Positions 25,416 through 35,462 are shown, counted from the stretch's first letter. The stretch is 64,000 bases of DNA from Pseudanabaena mucicola str. Chao 1806 (GCF_030323025.1 NZ_CP097329.1:2015001-2079000), one strand, 5' to 3'. The notes: generated from the letters alone by a model not told the origin. Translations and numbers: made by a program.

Positions 25416-28061
25416 TTAGGTTTGGGGTAAGCGTGGGGGCAGTTCAATTGTAAATGTAGAACCTTGATCAACTACGCTTTCTAAATAGATCGTTCCACCC
25501 ATAAGCAAAACAAGCTGTTCGGTAATTGCTAATCCCAAGCCTGTACCTCCATGTTTGCGGGTAGAAGACTGATCGACTTGGCGGAATTGTTCAAAAATTG
25601 TCCGTTGAAACTCAGGATCAATCCCAATACCTGTATCACGGACTGAAATCAGAATATTCGAGGTAGCAAATAGAGATGGTTGTCCTTCTTCAGGTGAATT
25701 ATTAGATTCTATAACCTCCATGGAAGGAGAGACAATAGATGCAGAAGGTGATGCTACATATTTTAGCTCGACACAAACCTCACCGCTGTCTGTAAATTTA
25801 ATTGCATTGGAAACTAAGTTAGTAATCACTTGTTTAATCCGAATTGAGTCATGGTAGATGGCACAGGTACCAATATGATTCTCAAATACAAAATTTAGGG
25901 ATTTGCTAGTAGCTAGTGGTTGCAAACTTTCACAGGTATGATGAATTAATTCATCCAAATTGAAGAACTCAGGATGTGCTTCCATTTTGCCTGCTTCAAT
26001 TTTTGATAGATCGAGAATGTCATTAATCAAATCGAGTAAATTTTTACCATTACGCAGAATTCGCTCTATCATATCAACTTGACTTGTTGAGAGGGGATCT
26101 CTGCGCTGCCGTAACAAAACTTGTGAGAAGCCAATAATCGCATTCATCGGTGTTCGCAATTCATGGCTCATATTTGCAAGAAACTGACTCTTGAGTTGGG
26201 TCGCTTCTAGTAATTGGGCATTTTGCGCTTCGATTTGATTGATTAATTGAGCATTACCGATCGCGATCGCTGCTTGTACACCAAAAGATGCTAATAGATT
26301 TAAATCTTCACGTGAGCTAGCTCTTTCTATACAGCAATGCCCGATCGCCAAAACTCCCAAACGCCCAGAACGACTTGACTCAATCGGTACACACAGAGCA
26401 CTTTTGACAGGAAGTGCTTCCACTAATTGGGATTCACCTGCTTTAATTTCAATGGGGATACCTTCTTTAAATACCTGTGCAATCAAATTTTGAGCATCTA
26501 ATGCAAAGGATGCTTGCAAAGGGAAATCATTAGGTAATCCTTTTGCTGCAGATAATGTGAGTCGGTTCTCTTTGGGATTATAGAGAGCAATCAAACAAAT
26601 CTCTGCCCACATAATCGCATCACAAGTCGCTTCCACTACCGATTCCAAGAGAACATTCAGATCCTGTAGCTGTTGGTTAATCAAGTTAGTGAGACGTTGC
26701 AAAATGCTCATCCGCTTTTGCTGCTCGATCATGATCTTGTTTGTTTCCTGCATCACCTTGTCGCGATAACGCTGCTCGGTGACATCCCGCAAAATCATCA
26801 CACTACCAATTAATTCTGATTCTGTACCCACTAATGGCGCAGCCTTTGTACTGAGAATAATTTCGTTACCTTCAGGAGGGCGTAAAACGACTTGATCCTC
26901 TACCACTTCACCCATAGACATGGCACGGAATATCACAAGATTCGCTAAATCGACAGGTTCGCCATCCTGATGTCTGATGTCAAATTGCTTGACAATCTCC
27001 TCCATCGATTTAGCAATTACAGGTGATGCAGGTACACCATCATTGACAGCATTGAAACTGAGAATTTTGCGTCCTGCAGAATTAATTTTGAGAATCCGTC
27101 CCGCTGGATCACTGAGTAACACTCCATCAGCAAGCTGCTCGAAGACAGTAGTGAGTTCTTCTCTCTGACGAGCGATCGTTTCAATACTTTGGGCATTACT
27201 AATCGCTGTGGCGAGGCGGCGACCAACAGATTGCAGAATATTTCTACCTCGCGCTGAAAGTAGTGTTAGGCTACCTACAAAGAGCACTCCTACAAGGCTA
27301 CTTCTGAGCATCAGGGGATAGGCGGAAATACTCTGGGGCAAGAGATCGCCAACAGGGGTACGATAAACCAAATTTTGTCCTTTGAGGCGATCGCCTTCCC
27401 AAATAATCGCTTCTTCTAATTGTCCAGCTTGACCGATGATCCCTTCGCCGAGGGGAATCTCTGTAAGTGCTTGACTGGTTTTATAGCCCCATTCAGCCGC
27501 TAATACTAAACACCCCTCAGGTCGAGAATTTGGGGTTTCCCATAGATAAATGCTACCGAGTTGAGCACCTGTGAGTTTACAGATTTCTTCTAAACTTGCC
27601 TTGATTAATTTGTATTGATCAGTGGTGTTCACTAGGACGCGATCAAGAGATTGCAAGGCAAACTGAATATCACGAGCCTCAAGGGTAGCGGTTTTGGTTT
27701 CCATCTGTGCCGCCATCCGATTAAAGACCTTTGCAAATTCCCCAATTTCATCGAAACGATCTAATTGCGATCGCGCAGACAAATTGCCTAAAGATAGTTC
27801 TTCAGCAGTTTCGGCTAGTTCTGTCAATGGTGGTTGAATGCTGCGGATAATGGAAATAGCCACAAATAGCCCTGAGCCTAGCCCTGTAGACAGTACTACG
27901 ATCGCTAACCATGTGGTAAAGGCTTCTAGTTCTGGTGTACCCTGCTGAATATGTAGCAACAGAATCAAAGTTGCCGTGGCTAGGAGAGATGTACTGGTGG
28001 TTAGCCCAAAAATTAAGCGATTGACTAAACTTTCACGACGGGGCAGATTGGCATTAGTCAT
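25416..28061 (-). CDS. Membrane sensor histidine kinase (HAMP-GAF-PAS-GAF-HisKA-HATPase)
   Basis: The 881-residue kinase has two membrane helices (about 15-37 and 48-70) with a short external loop, and a HAMP domain (about 72-122). A GAF domain (about 140-295), a PAS domain (about 305-430) and a second GAF (about 460-600) follow. The H-box is NMSHELRTPMNAIIGFS (His about 631), with N-box NLVSNAIKFTDSGEV and G-boxes DTGIGID and GGTGLGLAI. There is no receiver. The tiny external loop suggests sensing of membrane or cytoplasmic cues via PAS/GAF. No response regulator is adjacent, so it is an orphan kinase. Confidence 0.9.
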   Translation of the reverse strand: MTNANLPRRESLVNRLIFGLTTSTSLLATATLILLLHIQQGTPELEAFTTWLAIVVLSTGLGSGLFVAISIIRSIQPPLTELAETAEELSLGNLSARSQLDRFDEIGEFAKVFNRMAAQMETKTATLEARDIQFALQSLDRVLVNTTDQYKLIKASLEEICKLTGAQLGSIYLWETPNSRPEGCLVLAAEWGYKTSQALTEIPLGEGIIGQAGQLEEAIIWEGDRLKGQNLVYRTPVGDLLPQSISAYPLMLRSSLVGVLFVGSLTLLSARGRNILQSVGRRLATAISNAQSIETIARQREELTTVFEQLADGVLLSDPAGRILKINSAGRKILSFNAVNDGVPASPVIAKSMEEIVKQFDIRHQDGEPVDLANLVIFRAMSMGEVVEDQVVLRPPEGNEIILSTKAAPLVGTESELIGSVMILRDVTEQRYRDKVMQETNKIMIEQQKRMSILQRLTNLINQQLQDLNVLLESVVEATCDAIMWAEICLIALYNPKENRLTLSAAKGLPNDFPLQASFALDAQNLIAQVFKEGIPIEIKAGESQLVEALPVKSALCVPIESSRSGRLGVLAIGHCCIERASSREDLNLLASFGVQAAIAIGNAQLINQIEAQNAQLLEATQLKSQFLANMSHELRTPMNAIIGFSQVLLRQRRDPLSTSQVDMIERILRNGKNLLDLINDILDLSKIEAGKMEAHPEFFNLDELIHHTCESLQPLATSKSLNFVFENHIGTCAIYHDSIRIKQVITNLVSNAIKFTDSGEVCVELKYVASPSASIVSPSMEVIESNNSPEEGQPSLFATSNILISVRDTGIGIDPEFQRTIFEQFRQVDQSSTRKHGGTGLGLAITEQLVLLMGGTIYLESVVDQGSTFTIELPPRLPQT

Positions 28062-28207
28062 GGGACTTTAATTTAGTTTGGCAATTTAGTTTGGCGATCA
28101 AGTCTGATTCTAATATTTATTGTAGAATCAACCCACGCATGAGAATTGCACCCAAGGTTAGACTTAAAAGCCTAGATTTGTGGGTAGTGATAAATAGGTA
28201 AGGATGG

Positions 28208-28258
28208 GCTTCGACTTCGCTCAGTCATCGAGGTAAGCTAGCTGAGCGAAATCAAAAC
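28208..28258. repeat. GCTTCGACTTCGCTCAG hairpin repeat (family H)
   Basis: Left arm GCTTCGACTTCGCTCAG and right arm CTGAGCGAAATCAAAAC are imperfect complements, as in the hairpin at 53-98. It is non-coding, upstream of the histidine kinase gene. Confidence 0.6.
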
Positions 28259-28345
28259 TATAGTTTTTATTTGCATTATCTATAAAAGCACCACCATGCT
28301 GCACTTTTACAAAAATTCTAGGTTTGAGTTCTTCTAAAACCCCAT

Positions 28346-28376
28346 AAAAAAAGAGCATTTAGCTCTCTTTTTTTTC
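28346..28376 (-). terminator. Intrinsic terminator after ndhD
   Basis: On the minus strand it reads AGAGC TAAAT GCTCT followed by a run of seven T, 17 bases beyond the ndhD stop codon. Confidence 0.85.
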
Positions 28377-28392
28377 GTTGCAGAAGTTGTTC

Positions 28393-30003
28393 CTATTCCA
28401 TAATGCCTAAGAGGGATTGAGTATTTGGATGAGGTAGTTGAGGTGTTATAAAACCTGACGAGTAAATATGGGGATTGGACTGAGCAACTAAACTGAAGGC
28501 ATCGCGAGCCTGTTCTGTGACTGCTACAGTCTTCACATCATAAGTTTGGGTTGCCAACTTAGGATACATGCCGATAACAACAATTGGCACAAGCAAGCAA
28601 GCCGCAATAAATACTTCGCGAGGCTTAGCATCACTAACATATTTATCGAAGCGCAAATCTGAATTAGTCTTGCCATAGAAGACTTGGCGTAAAGTTGAGA
28701 GTAAGTAAATTGGGGTGATAATCACGCCAACAGCCGCAATAAAGATCATTACAGTTTTAAAATTGGATGCATAGACATCACTGGTGGTAATGCCAAGGAA
28801 AATCTTCAACTCGCTCACAAAACCACTCATACCAGGAAGTGCAAGAGAAGCCATCGCTGAAGCGGTCATCAAAGCAAATGCTTTAGGCATAATCTTCGCA
28901 ATACCTCCCATCTCATCCATCATCAGAGTATGGGTGCGATCATAGGTGACACCAGCAAGGAAGAATAATGCTCCTGCAATCAAACCGTGGGATAGCATTT
29001 GTAATACCGCACCACTGACACCCAGATCATTAAAGGATGCAAGTCCGACCAAAATAAAGCCCATATGAGAAATCGAGGAATAGGCAAGGCGGCGTTTGAG
29101 ATTTTGTTGAGCGAAAGCTGCTAATGCTCCATAAACAATACCGACTACTCCCAAAACGGCAAGTAAAGGTGCAAAGTAAACATGTGCATCGGGCAACATT
29201 TCAATATTGAAGCGGATTAAGGCATATCCACCCATTTTGAGCAATACACCAGCTAATACCATCGATACTGGCGCAGAAGCTTCCCCGTGAGCATCGGGTA
29301 ACCAAGTATGTAGAGGGAAAATTGGTAACTTTACACCAAAAGCAATCAAGAAACCAGCATAGGCTAGTAACTCAAAGGCGATCGGATACTGCTTCATGGC
29401 AAGTTCTGATAGATTGAAAGTCGTAACATCACCATAGAAAGCCATCGCTAAACCAGCAACAAGAATAAAAATCGAACCAAGAGCTGTGTAAAGAATAAAC
29501 TTAGTAGCCGCATAGAGACGCTTTGCTCCACCCCAAATCGAAATTAGCAAATATACAGGCACTAGCTCGATTTCCCACATTAAGAAAAATAGGAGTAAAT
29601 CCTGAGCCGCAAATACACCAATCTGAGCGCTATATAGGCAAAGCATCAAGAAGTAGAACAGTCTGGGCTTTTGAGAAACGTTCCAACTCGCAAAAATGGC
29701 AAGGGTCGTAATTAAACCTGTCAATAGGATTAGCGGCATGGATAAACCATCAACCGCTAGGGAAAAGTTTAAACCAATTTGAGGAATCCAAGTATAGGTT
29801 TCGCTCATCTGGAATGCTGCTTCATGCAGGTTGTATTGGCTCCAGAAGGCATAAATGATTAAAGATAGTTCGACAAAACTAACCCCCACAGCGTACGATC
29901 GCACGGTCTTGCCATATTTATCTGGAATAAAGGGAATCGCAAAGGCGGCGATTAGAGGAAATAAGAGAATTGTTGTAAGCCAAGGAAATTCTGCAACAGA
30001 CAT
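28393..30003 (-). CDS. ndhD: NDH-1 subunit NdhD
   Basis: The 536-residue antiporter-like subunit of the cyanobacterial NADPH/ferredoxin:plastoquinone oxidoreductase has about 14 membrane helices. Family stretches include [20 protein letters not shown] (about 118), [20 protein letters not shown] (about 226), [10 protein letters not shown] (about 317) and [14 protein letters not shown] (about 395). The glutamate in helix 5 and lysines of the channel are in place. Paralogue type (D1/D2 for respiration, D3/D4 for CO2 uptake) looks like D1/D2. ndhF is not adjacent. A terminator follows. Confidence 0.92.
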   Translation of the reverse strand: MSVAEFPWLTTILLFPLIAAFAIPFIPDKYGKTVRSYAVGVSFVELSLIIYAFWSQYNLHEAAFQMSETYTWIPQIGLNFSLAVDGLSMPLILLTGLITTLAIFASWNVSQKPRLFYFLMLCLYSAQIGVFAAQDLLLFFLMWEIELVPVYLLISIWGGAKRLYAATKFILYTALGSIFILVAGLAMAFYGDVTTFNLSELAMKQYPIAFELLAYAGFLIAFGVKLPIFPLHTWLPDAHGEASAPVSMVLAGVLLKMGGYALIRFNIEMLPDAHVYFAPLLAVLGVVGIVYGALAAFAQQNLKRRLAYSSISHMGFILVGLASFNDLGVSGAVLQMLSHGLIAGALFFLAGVTYDRTHTLMMDEMGGIAKIMPKAFALMTASAMASLALPGMSGFVSELKIFLGITTSDVYASNFKTVMIFIAAVGVIITPIYLLSTLRQVFYGKTNSDLRFDKYVSDAKPREVFIAACLLVPIVVIGMYPKLATQTYDVKTVAVTEQARDAFSLVAQSNPHIYSSGFITPQLPHPNTQSLLGIME

Positions 30004-30352
30004 GATGAGGATAAATACTTACTCGTTAAATACATTGTATGAAGCTTTTGTAAACTTGTGTTAAGCCTTTTGATATAAAAGTTAATAATTTTCAAATCAT
30101 CCTAATAGACTCAAAGCTATACTCAGACTTATTTACTAGGATTTGGGTTTAATAATATCTATAAATTATTATTCAAATGATAAATATCATTGACTTATAG
30201 CTATCGTTAAGCTTGATGTTGACTTTATTAATCACAGGTTATGATCGCGAGTCAATTTCTATTAAGATCGAATTTCTACAATAAATTCAGTTGATTTATT
30301 GTCGCTAATACCAATAAATCAAAAATTCACCTTATACGCTCTCGAAACACAA
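30004..30352. other. A/T-rich divergent promoter region
   Basis: The 349 bases between divergent ndhD and the aminotransferase gene contain no coding frame. The stretch is very A/T-rich, as expected for two promoters, but no operator or riboswitch could be recognised. Confidence 0.35.
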
Positions 30353-31534
30353 ATGAAGACTTGGCTCAAACCTGCTCAGCGATTAGAAAAACTCCCCCAA
30401 TATGTTTTTGCTCGCTTAGATGAGTTGAAGTTGCGAGCAAAAGAGCAAGGTCTAGATTTGATCGATTTAGGCATGGGCAATCCTGATGGCGCTACACCTC
30501 AGCCCGTAATTGATTCTGCGATCGCTGCTTTACAAAACCCCAAGAATCATGGCTATCCTCCCTTTGAAGGAACCGCTAGTTTCCGTCGTGCAATCACAGA
30601 CTGGTACAAGCGCCGCTACAATGTGCAGCTTGACTCCGAAGGTGAAGCTTTACCTTTGATTGGATCTAAAGAGGGCTTAGGACATTTAGCAATCGCCTAT
30701 ATTGACCCTGGAGATTTGGTGCTTGTGCCAAGCCCTGCCTATCCCGCCCATTTTCGCGGACCTTTACTAGCAGGCGGTGAAATCTATGAAATGATTCTTA
30801 GCGCTGAGAATAACTGGTTGATTGATCTGTCGGCTATTCCTGAGGAAGTCGCTCAGCGAGCCAAGGTGATGTATTTCAACTATCCTGCCAATCCCACAGG
30901 TGCGATCGCTCCACGCGAATTTTTTGAAGAAGCCGTTGCATTTGCGAAGAAATACGAGATCTTATTAGTTCATGATCTTTGCTATGCCGAACTTGCCTTT
31001 GATGGTTATCAACCTACTAGTTTGCTAGAAATCGAAGGTGGTAAAGATGTCGGTGTCGAGTTTCATACCCTTTCCAAAACCTATAACATGGCGGGTTGGC
31101 GCGTCGGCTTTGTAGTGGGCAATCGTCATGTGATTCAAGGTTTACGCACTCTCAAGACTAACCTTGATTACGGCATTTTCTCAGCAATCCAAGTAGCTGC
31201 GGAAACCGCTTTGCAACTTCCTGACAGTTATTTAGAGGCGGTTTGCGATCGCTACAAAGAGCGACGTGATTTTCTGATTGCAGGTTTAGGAGAAATGGGT
31301 TGGGATATTCCTAAAACCTATGCCACCATGTATCTCTGGATTCCTGTACCTGCGGGGATGACCTCTGCGGACTTTGCTCTTAAGGTTTTAGAAAGCACTG
31401 GTGTTGTTTTCACTCCTGGTAGTGCCTTTGGCAAAGGTGGTGAAGGTTATGTGAGGATCAGTTTAATCGCTGATTGCGATCACTTAGGTGAAGCGCTAAA
31501 TCGCCTAAAGCAGGCAGGTATAAGGTACAAATAA
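30353..31534 (+). CDS. Class I/II PLP aminotransferase
   Basis: The 393-residue fold-type I aminotransferase shows LIDLGMGNPDGATP (about 38), the substrate loop NHGYPPFEGTASFR (about 63), YFNYPANPTGA (about 175), HDLCYAELAFDG (about 205), the PLP lysine in HTLSKTYNMAGWRVGF (about 238), and a C-terminal arginine in GEGYVRIS. It resembles cyanobacterial proteins labelled aspartate or LL-diaminopimelate aminotransferase, but the N-terminal DapL signature is not clear, so the substrate is left open. I chose the ATG at 30353 over an upstream non-ATG start because the homologous part begins at KTWLKPAQRLEKLP. Confidence 0.8.
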   Translation: MKTWLKPAQRLEKLPQYVFARLDELKLRAKEQGLDLIDLGMGNPDGATPQPVIDSAIAALQNPKNHGYPPFEGTASFRRAITDWYKRRYNVQLDSEGEALPLIGSKEGLGHLAIAYIDPGDLVLVPSPAYPAHFRGPLLAGGEIYEMILSAENNWLIDLSAIPEEVAQRAKVMYFNYPANPTGAIAPREFFEEAVAFAKKYEILLVHDLCYAELAFDGYQPTSLLEIEGGKDVGVEFHTLSKTYNMAGWRVGFVVGNRHVIQGLRTLKTNLDYGIFSAIQVAAETALQLPDSYLEAVCDRYKERRDFLIAGLGEMGWDIPKTYATMYLWIPVPAGMTSADFALKVLESTGVVFTPGSAFGKGGEGYVRISLIADCDHLGEALNRLKQAGIRYK

Positions 31535-31538
31535 TTTG

Positions 31539-31571
31539 AACTTAATACATGGCGTTGCTATGTATTAAGTT
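31539..31571 (+). terminator. Hairpin after the aminotransferase gene
   Basis: Perfect 12-bp arms AACTTAATACAT / ATGTATTAAGTT with a 9-base loop, between the stop codon and the lgt start. There is no T-run, so termination is uncertain. Confidence 0.4.
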
Positions 31572-31597
31572 GGTACAAGAAAACAGGAAAAGAAAAA

Positions 31598-32449
31598 GTG
31601 ATTAACTTGCTCCCGCTTGCTTTTGAATTTACCTCCCCTGGACCGATCGCCTTAGAGATTGGTTCACTCTCAATCCGTTGGTACGGATTACTGATTGCTT
31701 CGGCAATTATTATCGGCACTGTGTTAGCGCAAAACCTTGCCAAAAAACGCAATGTTGATCCCGAACTGGTTGGAGATCTGGCGATTTGGCTCGTATTAGG
31801 AGCAATCCCTTGTGCCCGTTTTTACTACGTCCTATTTGAATGGCATCGTTTTCAAAATCAACCTTGGGAAAAAGTATTTGCCATCTGGGAAGGAGGTATT
31901 GCGATTCATGGGGCAATTATTGGTGGGGCGATCGCGGCAACTATTTTCTGCAAGCGCCAACAAATTTCCACTTGGTTAATGGCTGATATCATTATGCCAA
32001 CGGTGATCCTCGGACAAGCGATCGGGCGTTGGGGAAACTTCTTTAACTCCGAAGCCTTTGGATCTCCCACGGACTTACCTTGGAAGCTATTTATTCCCAT
32101 AAATCTCCGCCCACCTGAGTTCATTAACGAACCATACTTTCATCCTACATTTCTCTATGAGTCACTTTGGAATGCTGGTGTGTTCACCATCTTGATCTTT
32201 ACTTTTTTGAAGTTTCCTAAGCTCAAAACTGGCACAATCACGATGATCTACGCAATCGCCTATAGTTTGGGGAGATTTTGGATCGAGGGATTGCGAACTG
32301 ACAGCTTGATGATTGGACCACTACGTACCGCTCAAATGGTCAGCTTAATCGCAATCACCGCAGGTATTTTTGGCTTGATTTGGCTATATGGCTTACGTCG
32401 TCGTTTCCCAGACACCATCTCCAAAGAATTTCCTACTGAAAACTTATAA
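31598..32449 (+). CDS. lgt: Prolipoprotein diacylglyceryl transferase
   Basis: The 283-residue membrane enzyme transfers diacylglycerol from phosphatidylglycerol to the lipobox cysteine of prolipoproteins. The signature [17 protein letters not shown] (about 140) is intact, and IRWYGLLIA (about 26), [13 protein letters not shown] (about 100) and [20 protein letters not shown] (about 230) are conserved. About seven helices are present. GTG at 31598 is the likely start, preceded by a purine-rich GGAAAAGAAAA stretch. It follows the aminotransferase by 63 bases. Confidence 0.92.
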   Translation: MINLLPLAFEFTSPGPIALEIGSLSIRWYGLLIASAIIIGTVLAQNLAKKRNVDPELVGDLAIWLVLGAIPCARFYYVLFEWHRFQNQPWEKVFAIWEGGIAIHGAIIGGAIAATIFCKRQQISTWLMADIIMPTVILGQAIGRWGNFFNSEAFGSPTDLPWKLFIPINLRPPEFINEPYFHPTFLYESLWNAGVFTILIFTFLKFPKLKTGTITMIYAIAYSLGRFWIEGLRTDSLMIGPLRTAQMVSLIAITAGIFGLIWLYGLRRRFPDTISKEFPTENL

Positions 32450-32452
32450 ATT

Positions 32453-32487
32453 GCTAATTAAGCGCCGATTAGCGGCACTTAATTAGC
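32453..32487 (+). terminator. Hairpin between lgt and the DUF2232 gene
   Basis: Ten-bp perfect arms GCTAATTAAG / CTTAATTAGC around a G/C-rich loop, starting 4 bases after the lgt stop. Confidence 0.5.
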
Positions 32488-32512
32488 TCAATATTTCTTG
32501 ATCCCCATATCC

Positions 32513-33139
32513 ATGTCCACAGCCCCACCTAGAGAACCTCGTGCAATGGTTGAGACAGCCTTCTTGGCAAGCACCACAGCGATGTTGTTTTTAATTAATT
32601 ATTACTTTCCCCTTGGACCTCTACTGCGAATGCTATTTCCATTGCCAACGGCTCTTGCTTATTTACGTTGGAATGGTCGTGCTGCATGGATGGCAATGAT
32701 TGTGACAGCTTTGCTGCTAGCAATCTTGATGGGACCGACCCGCAGTATTCAATATATTATTCCGCATGGACTAGTCGGAGTCACCCTTGGTTATCTCTGG
32801 AAGCGAGATTTTCCGTGGTCTGGATCACTGAGCATTGCGACGATCATTGGCTCACTGGGAACAGCTTTTCAATTTGCTTTTCTCTCGATGTTATTAGGCG
32901 AGAATCTCTGGACGTATTCAATTGTTCAGATTACAGGATTTCTCAATTGGCTGATGCAGCTTTTGGGTTCACTCGAACAGCCAGATTTTGCTGCTATACA
33001 AACCTTTGCGATCACCGCGATTATCTTTAGTAACTTTGCCTATCAATTACTAGTTCATCTCGTTGCATGGATAGTTCTTGATCGGCTTGGCAATCCTATC
33101 CCTGCTCCCCCTAAATGGATAGAATCATTGCTAGCTTAG
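32513..33139 (+). CDS. DUF2232-type multi-pass membrane protein
   Basis: The 208-residue protein has a short polar N-terminus and then about five hydrophobic helices. PLGPLLRMLFPLPTALAYLRW (split here: FPLPTALAYLRWNGRA about 42-58) and GLVGVTLGYLWKRDFPWSG (about 89) resemble the DUF2232/YybS-like membrane family that is widespread in cyanobacteria. The function is unknown. ATG at 32513 is preferred over a TTG 15 bases upstream. It follows lgt on the same strand and may belong to the same transcript if the hairpin between them is leaky. Confidence 0.65.
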   Translation: MSTAPPREPRAMVETAFLASTTAMLFLINYYFPLGPLLRMLFPLPTALAYLRWNGRAAWMAMIVTALLLAILMGPTRSIQYIIPHGLVGVTLGYLWKRDFPWSGSLSIATIIGSLGTAFQFAFLSMLLGENLWTYSIVQITGFLNWLMQLLGSLEQPDFAAIQTFAITAIIFSNFAYQLLVHLVAWIVLDRLGNPIPAPPKWIESLLA

Positions 33140-33287
33140 TTATGAAACTTTGTCTTAAGCTAGTTTTCAGACAAACACAGAGAATCTTAATTAATTGACA
33201 CAATATTGACTGAGAAATTATACTCATTATTTAATCGCCAAAAATGACTAATATTCTGAAGCATTGGCGCAATTTATCCTCGCTATC

Positions 33288-33614
33288 ATGATCAATCCTG
33301 CTGAAACCACTCCAACCACTCTAACACCTCAATCGATTGCCCTGTCCGAGCGAGAACTTCAAGTTATTGAATTAGTGGCTGCGGGCTTAACTAATCAAGA
33401 TATCGCTGTTCAACTAGCAATCAGCAAACGAACTGTCGATAATCACATCAGCAATATTTTGACTAAAACCAAAACTGACAATCGAGTCGCGCTAGTGCGC
33501 TGGGCTCTGCAATGGGGAAAGGTCTGCATTGATGAAGTTAATTGTTGCATCATTGACACAACATCAACCCCAATTAACAATGTTCTCAATACAAAGGAAT
33601 TAGAAAGTGCCTAG
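33288..33614 (+). CDS. pedR: PedR-like LuxR-family regulator
   Basis: The 108-residue protein is almost only a LuxR/GerE HTH (LSERELQVIELVAAGLTNQD, then SKRTVDNHISNILTKT) followed by ALQWGKVCIDEVNCC. Small size and the CIDEVNCC tail match PedR, a regulator of Synechocystis that responds to photosynthetic electron transport through thioredoxin; the cysteines are consistent with redox control. The symbol is from memory of the family. The next gene overlaps by 8 bases. ATG at 33288 is preferred to a TTG 24 bases upstream. Confidence 0.6.
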   Translation: MINPAETTPTTLTPQSIALSERELQVIELVAAGLTNQDIAVQLAISKRTVDNHISNILTKTKTDNRVALVRWALQWGKVCIDEVNCCIIDTTSTPINNVLNTKELESA

Positions 33615-33876
33615 TGGTGAGCTGTCGATTAATCGCCGCAAAATAACCTACAATCCCGATATCGCTTTAGCCATGTATCGAGAGTTAGCTTCGCATCTTG
33701 AACAAATTGATGAAGTCAATGTGGCATTATTTTGGCAAGAAAGCACTGAGTTTAGTTATTTAGGTAGTCAAATTGGTGGATTCTGGCTCAGTTATCCCCA
33801 AAATTTATCAGCGCAATCACATGTTTTAGTCGAAAATGTCTTAAATTACTACGGAAATTGGACTTCTGAAACTTAA
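33607..33876 (+). CDS. Conserved small protein co-transcribed with the PedR-like gene
   Basis: The 89-residue protein has a GTG start overlapping the regulator by 8 bases. Pieces such as YNPDIALAMYRELASHLEQI and LGSQIGGFWLSYPQ show no domain I can name. There is no signal peptide or membrane helix. In Synechocystis, pedR is followed by a small unknown gene (sll0296 from memory), and this may be its counterpart. The tight overlap suggests translational coupling. Confidence 0.6.
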   Translation: MPSGELSINRRKITYNPDIALAMYRELASHLEQIDEVNVALFWQESTEFSYLGSQIGGFWLSYPQNLSAQSHVLVENVLNYYGNWTSET

Positions 33877-33920
33877 GAATAAATATTTGTTTTTGCAATT
33901 TTTTCATTCAACTAAATCTT

Positions 33921-34607
33921 ATGAAAAAACGCATATTTACTGACTTTGATGGTCCAATAATGGATGTTTCAGAGCGCTATTATCAAGTTTATTTGTATTG
34001 CTTAAAGAAGATTTGTCTGCCTGAGCAAATAGTTAAAACTTTATCTAAATCTGAATTTTGGGAATTAAAGCGATCGCAAGTTCCTGAAAAAGATATCGCT
34101 AATATTTCAGGTTTTACTGATGATAAACAACAGGTTGCCTTTGCCCATTTACGTCGAGCAACCGTGCATACCGATCCCTATTTTACCTATGATCGCTTGT
34201 TTGAAAATGCCATTCCTGCTCTCGAAAAAGCTCAAAACGAAGGATACGATCTTGCCGTCATGACCATGCGTCGTCGTCGTGAACTTGAGCCAGTGCTTGA
34301 TCAGTATAATCTGAGACGTTTTTTCAAAAGCGATCGCATATTTTGCCTTGATGATGACTATGTTAAGACCATTGATACTCAAGACAAACCAAAGTTAATG
34401 AAAATAGCTCAAGCTAGTTTGCCTGAAGTCGATGAACAATGGATGATAGGTGACACTGAGGCTGATATCTTGGCTGCACAAAGTTATCATATCCCTGCTA
34501 TAGCTGTGCTCAGCGGCATCAGGAATCAGACTCAAATTGAAAAGTATCGACCTCGGACAGTACTAACTAATTTAACAGCAGCTATTGACCAAATTTTAGG
34601 ATATTAA
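33921..34607 (+). CDS. HAD-superfamily hydrolase
   Basis: The 228-residue protein has motif I in TDFDGPIMD (about 8), a helical cap (about 15-90), motif II in VMTMRRR (about 115) and the acidic motif III/IV in MIGDTEADILAA (about 175). It resembles phosphoglycolate-phosphatase-like HADs, with motif I DFDGP in place of the usual DxDGT. The Thr-to-Pro change after the GP loop is seen in some HAD families and may tune activity. A strong terminator follows directly. Confidence 0.75.
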   Translation: MKKRIFTDFDGPIMDVSERYYQVYLYCLKKICLPEQIVKTLSKSEFWELKRSQVPEKDIANISGFTDDKQQVAFAHLRRATVHTDPYFTYDRLFENAIPALEKAQNEGYDLAVMTMRRRRELEPVLDQYNLRRFFKSDRIFCLDDDYVKTIDTQDKPKLMKIAQASLPEVDEQWMIGDTEADILAAQSYHIPAIAVLSGIRNQTQIEKYRPRTVLTNLTAAIDQILGY

Positions 34608-34608
34608 T

Positions 34609-34637
34609 GAAAAAGGATCGAAGTGCGATCCTTTTTC
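34609..34637. terminator. Intrinsic terminator
   Basis: Perfect 12-bp arms GAAAAAGGATCG / CGATCCTTTTTC with a 5-base loop, starting right after the HAD stop codon. Convergent nblA ends 21 bases further on. Confidence 0.85.
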
Positions 34638-34657
34638 GTTTAAAAATCGGAGTTGAA

Positions 34658-34831
34658 TTAGATGCCCCCTAAAAATTCTTGTTTAGCAATTTTTACCATG
34701 ACAGCTTGTTGCCCTAGATAGAGCATATGCAACTCTGTGAGTAGTTGCTTAGCTGAGTCTAGATCAATGTTTTGGATCTGTTGGCAAAACATCATGTGGG
34801 TAAACTGCTTCTCGATAGGTAAGTCACTCAT
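34658..34831 (-). CDS. nblA: NblA-type phycobilisome degradation protein
   Basis: The 57-residue protein MSDLPIEKQFTHMMFCQQI... has the NblA/Ycf18 pattern: an EKQF start, a helix of QQIQNIDLDSAKQLLTELH (the conserved A-x-x-LL-x-EL core), then LYLGQQAVMVKIAKQEFL. NblA dimers recruit the Clp protease to phycobilisomes under nutrient stress. The tail is weaker than in textbook NblA, which ends near a basic FLKHQW-like motif, so an NblA-like paralogue is possible. It lies on the same strand as and downstream of apcABC, separated by hairpins. Confidence 0.65.
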   Translation of the reverse strand: MSDLPIEKQFTHMMFCQQIQNIDLDSAKQLLTELHMLYLGQQAVMVKIAKQEFLGGI

Positions 34832-35255
34832 AAGTACCTCATTAACGGATCAAACAATGACAATAGAAAATGACAACAAGTAGCTTATTTAAGTTTCTTG
34901 ACATGTATATGTTAGCACCTGTGTCAACATAACGTAACAATACTTTAAGCTTATGATGTAAACTGTATCAACTTAAACATTTTGTATGAGATATATCAAA
35001 AGGAGCATTTTTGAAGCAAATTGTAAATATATTTCTTATGACTCCTATAAGTGATTTTGGGGCTTGTATTAATGTCAGTTCGGGCTAAGTCACCCATCTC
35101 TAAGTTTCAAATTAAACGATAAGAAGCGGCACTTCGTGCCGCTTCTTTGGATATATAAACAAAAAGCAGAGAGAGTAAAAACTCTTTCTGCTTTTGCAAA
35201 TTTTATAAAAAGTCTTACATAGTAAGGCTTTCTTGATTTTTGTGGTCAACAAAAA
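34832..35255. other. Hairpin-rich region between nblA and apcC
   Basis: It holds three hairpins: AAGAAGCGGCAC with its complement (35121-35147), AAAAGCAGAGAGAGT with a near complement (35162-35195) and the apc terminator at 35209-35231. CAGTTCGGGCTAAG near 35076 resembles the end of palindromic family C. The rest should contain the nblA promoter. No gene was seen. Confidence 0.5.
35209..35231 (-). terminator. apc operon terminator
   Basis: On the minus strand AAAGCCTTAC TATG TAAGACTTT is followed by a T-rich stretch, 25 bases beyond the apcC stop codon. Confidence 0.7.
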
Positions 35256-35462
35256 TTAAAGCAAGCCAGTATTTGTGTTTGGTTTACCTGTAGCTAATTC
35301 AACTTTGATAATTTTGCCACCCATCTTCATAATGCGTTGCTGCTCAGCGAACCAGTTATCATAGGACACTAGCTTCGTGAAATAGGTATTTTGCAATTCT
35401 CGTTGTGTACGAATACGAGTTTGGCTAGGTACAACAGCAGTGATTTTAAAACTCCGCGCCAT
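35256..35462 (-). CDS. apcC: Allophycocyanin core linker Lc7.8
   Basis: The 68-residue protein caps the allophycocyanin cylinders of the phycobilisome core. It is nearly identical to known ApcC: FKITAVVPSQTRIRTQREL, the YDNWFAEQQRIMKMGGK stretch and the end VELATGKPNTNTGLL. I chose ATG at 35462, giving MARSFKITAVV, because AAGGAGA lies ten bases upstream and the frame further up adds eight unsupported residues. It is the last gene of apcA-apcB-apcC and is separated from apcB by a 200-base spacer with a hairpin. Confidence 0.95.
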   Translation of the reverse strand: MARSFKITAVVPSQTRIRTQRELQNTYFTKLVSYDNWFAEQQRIMKMGGKIIKVELATGKPNTNTGLL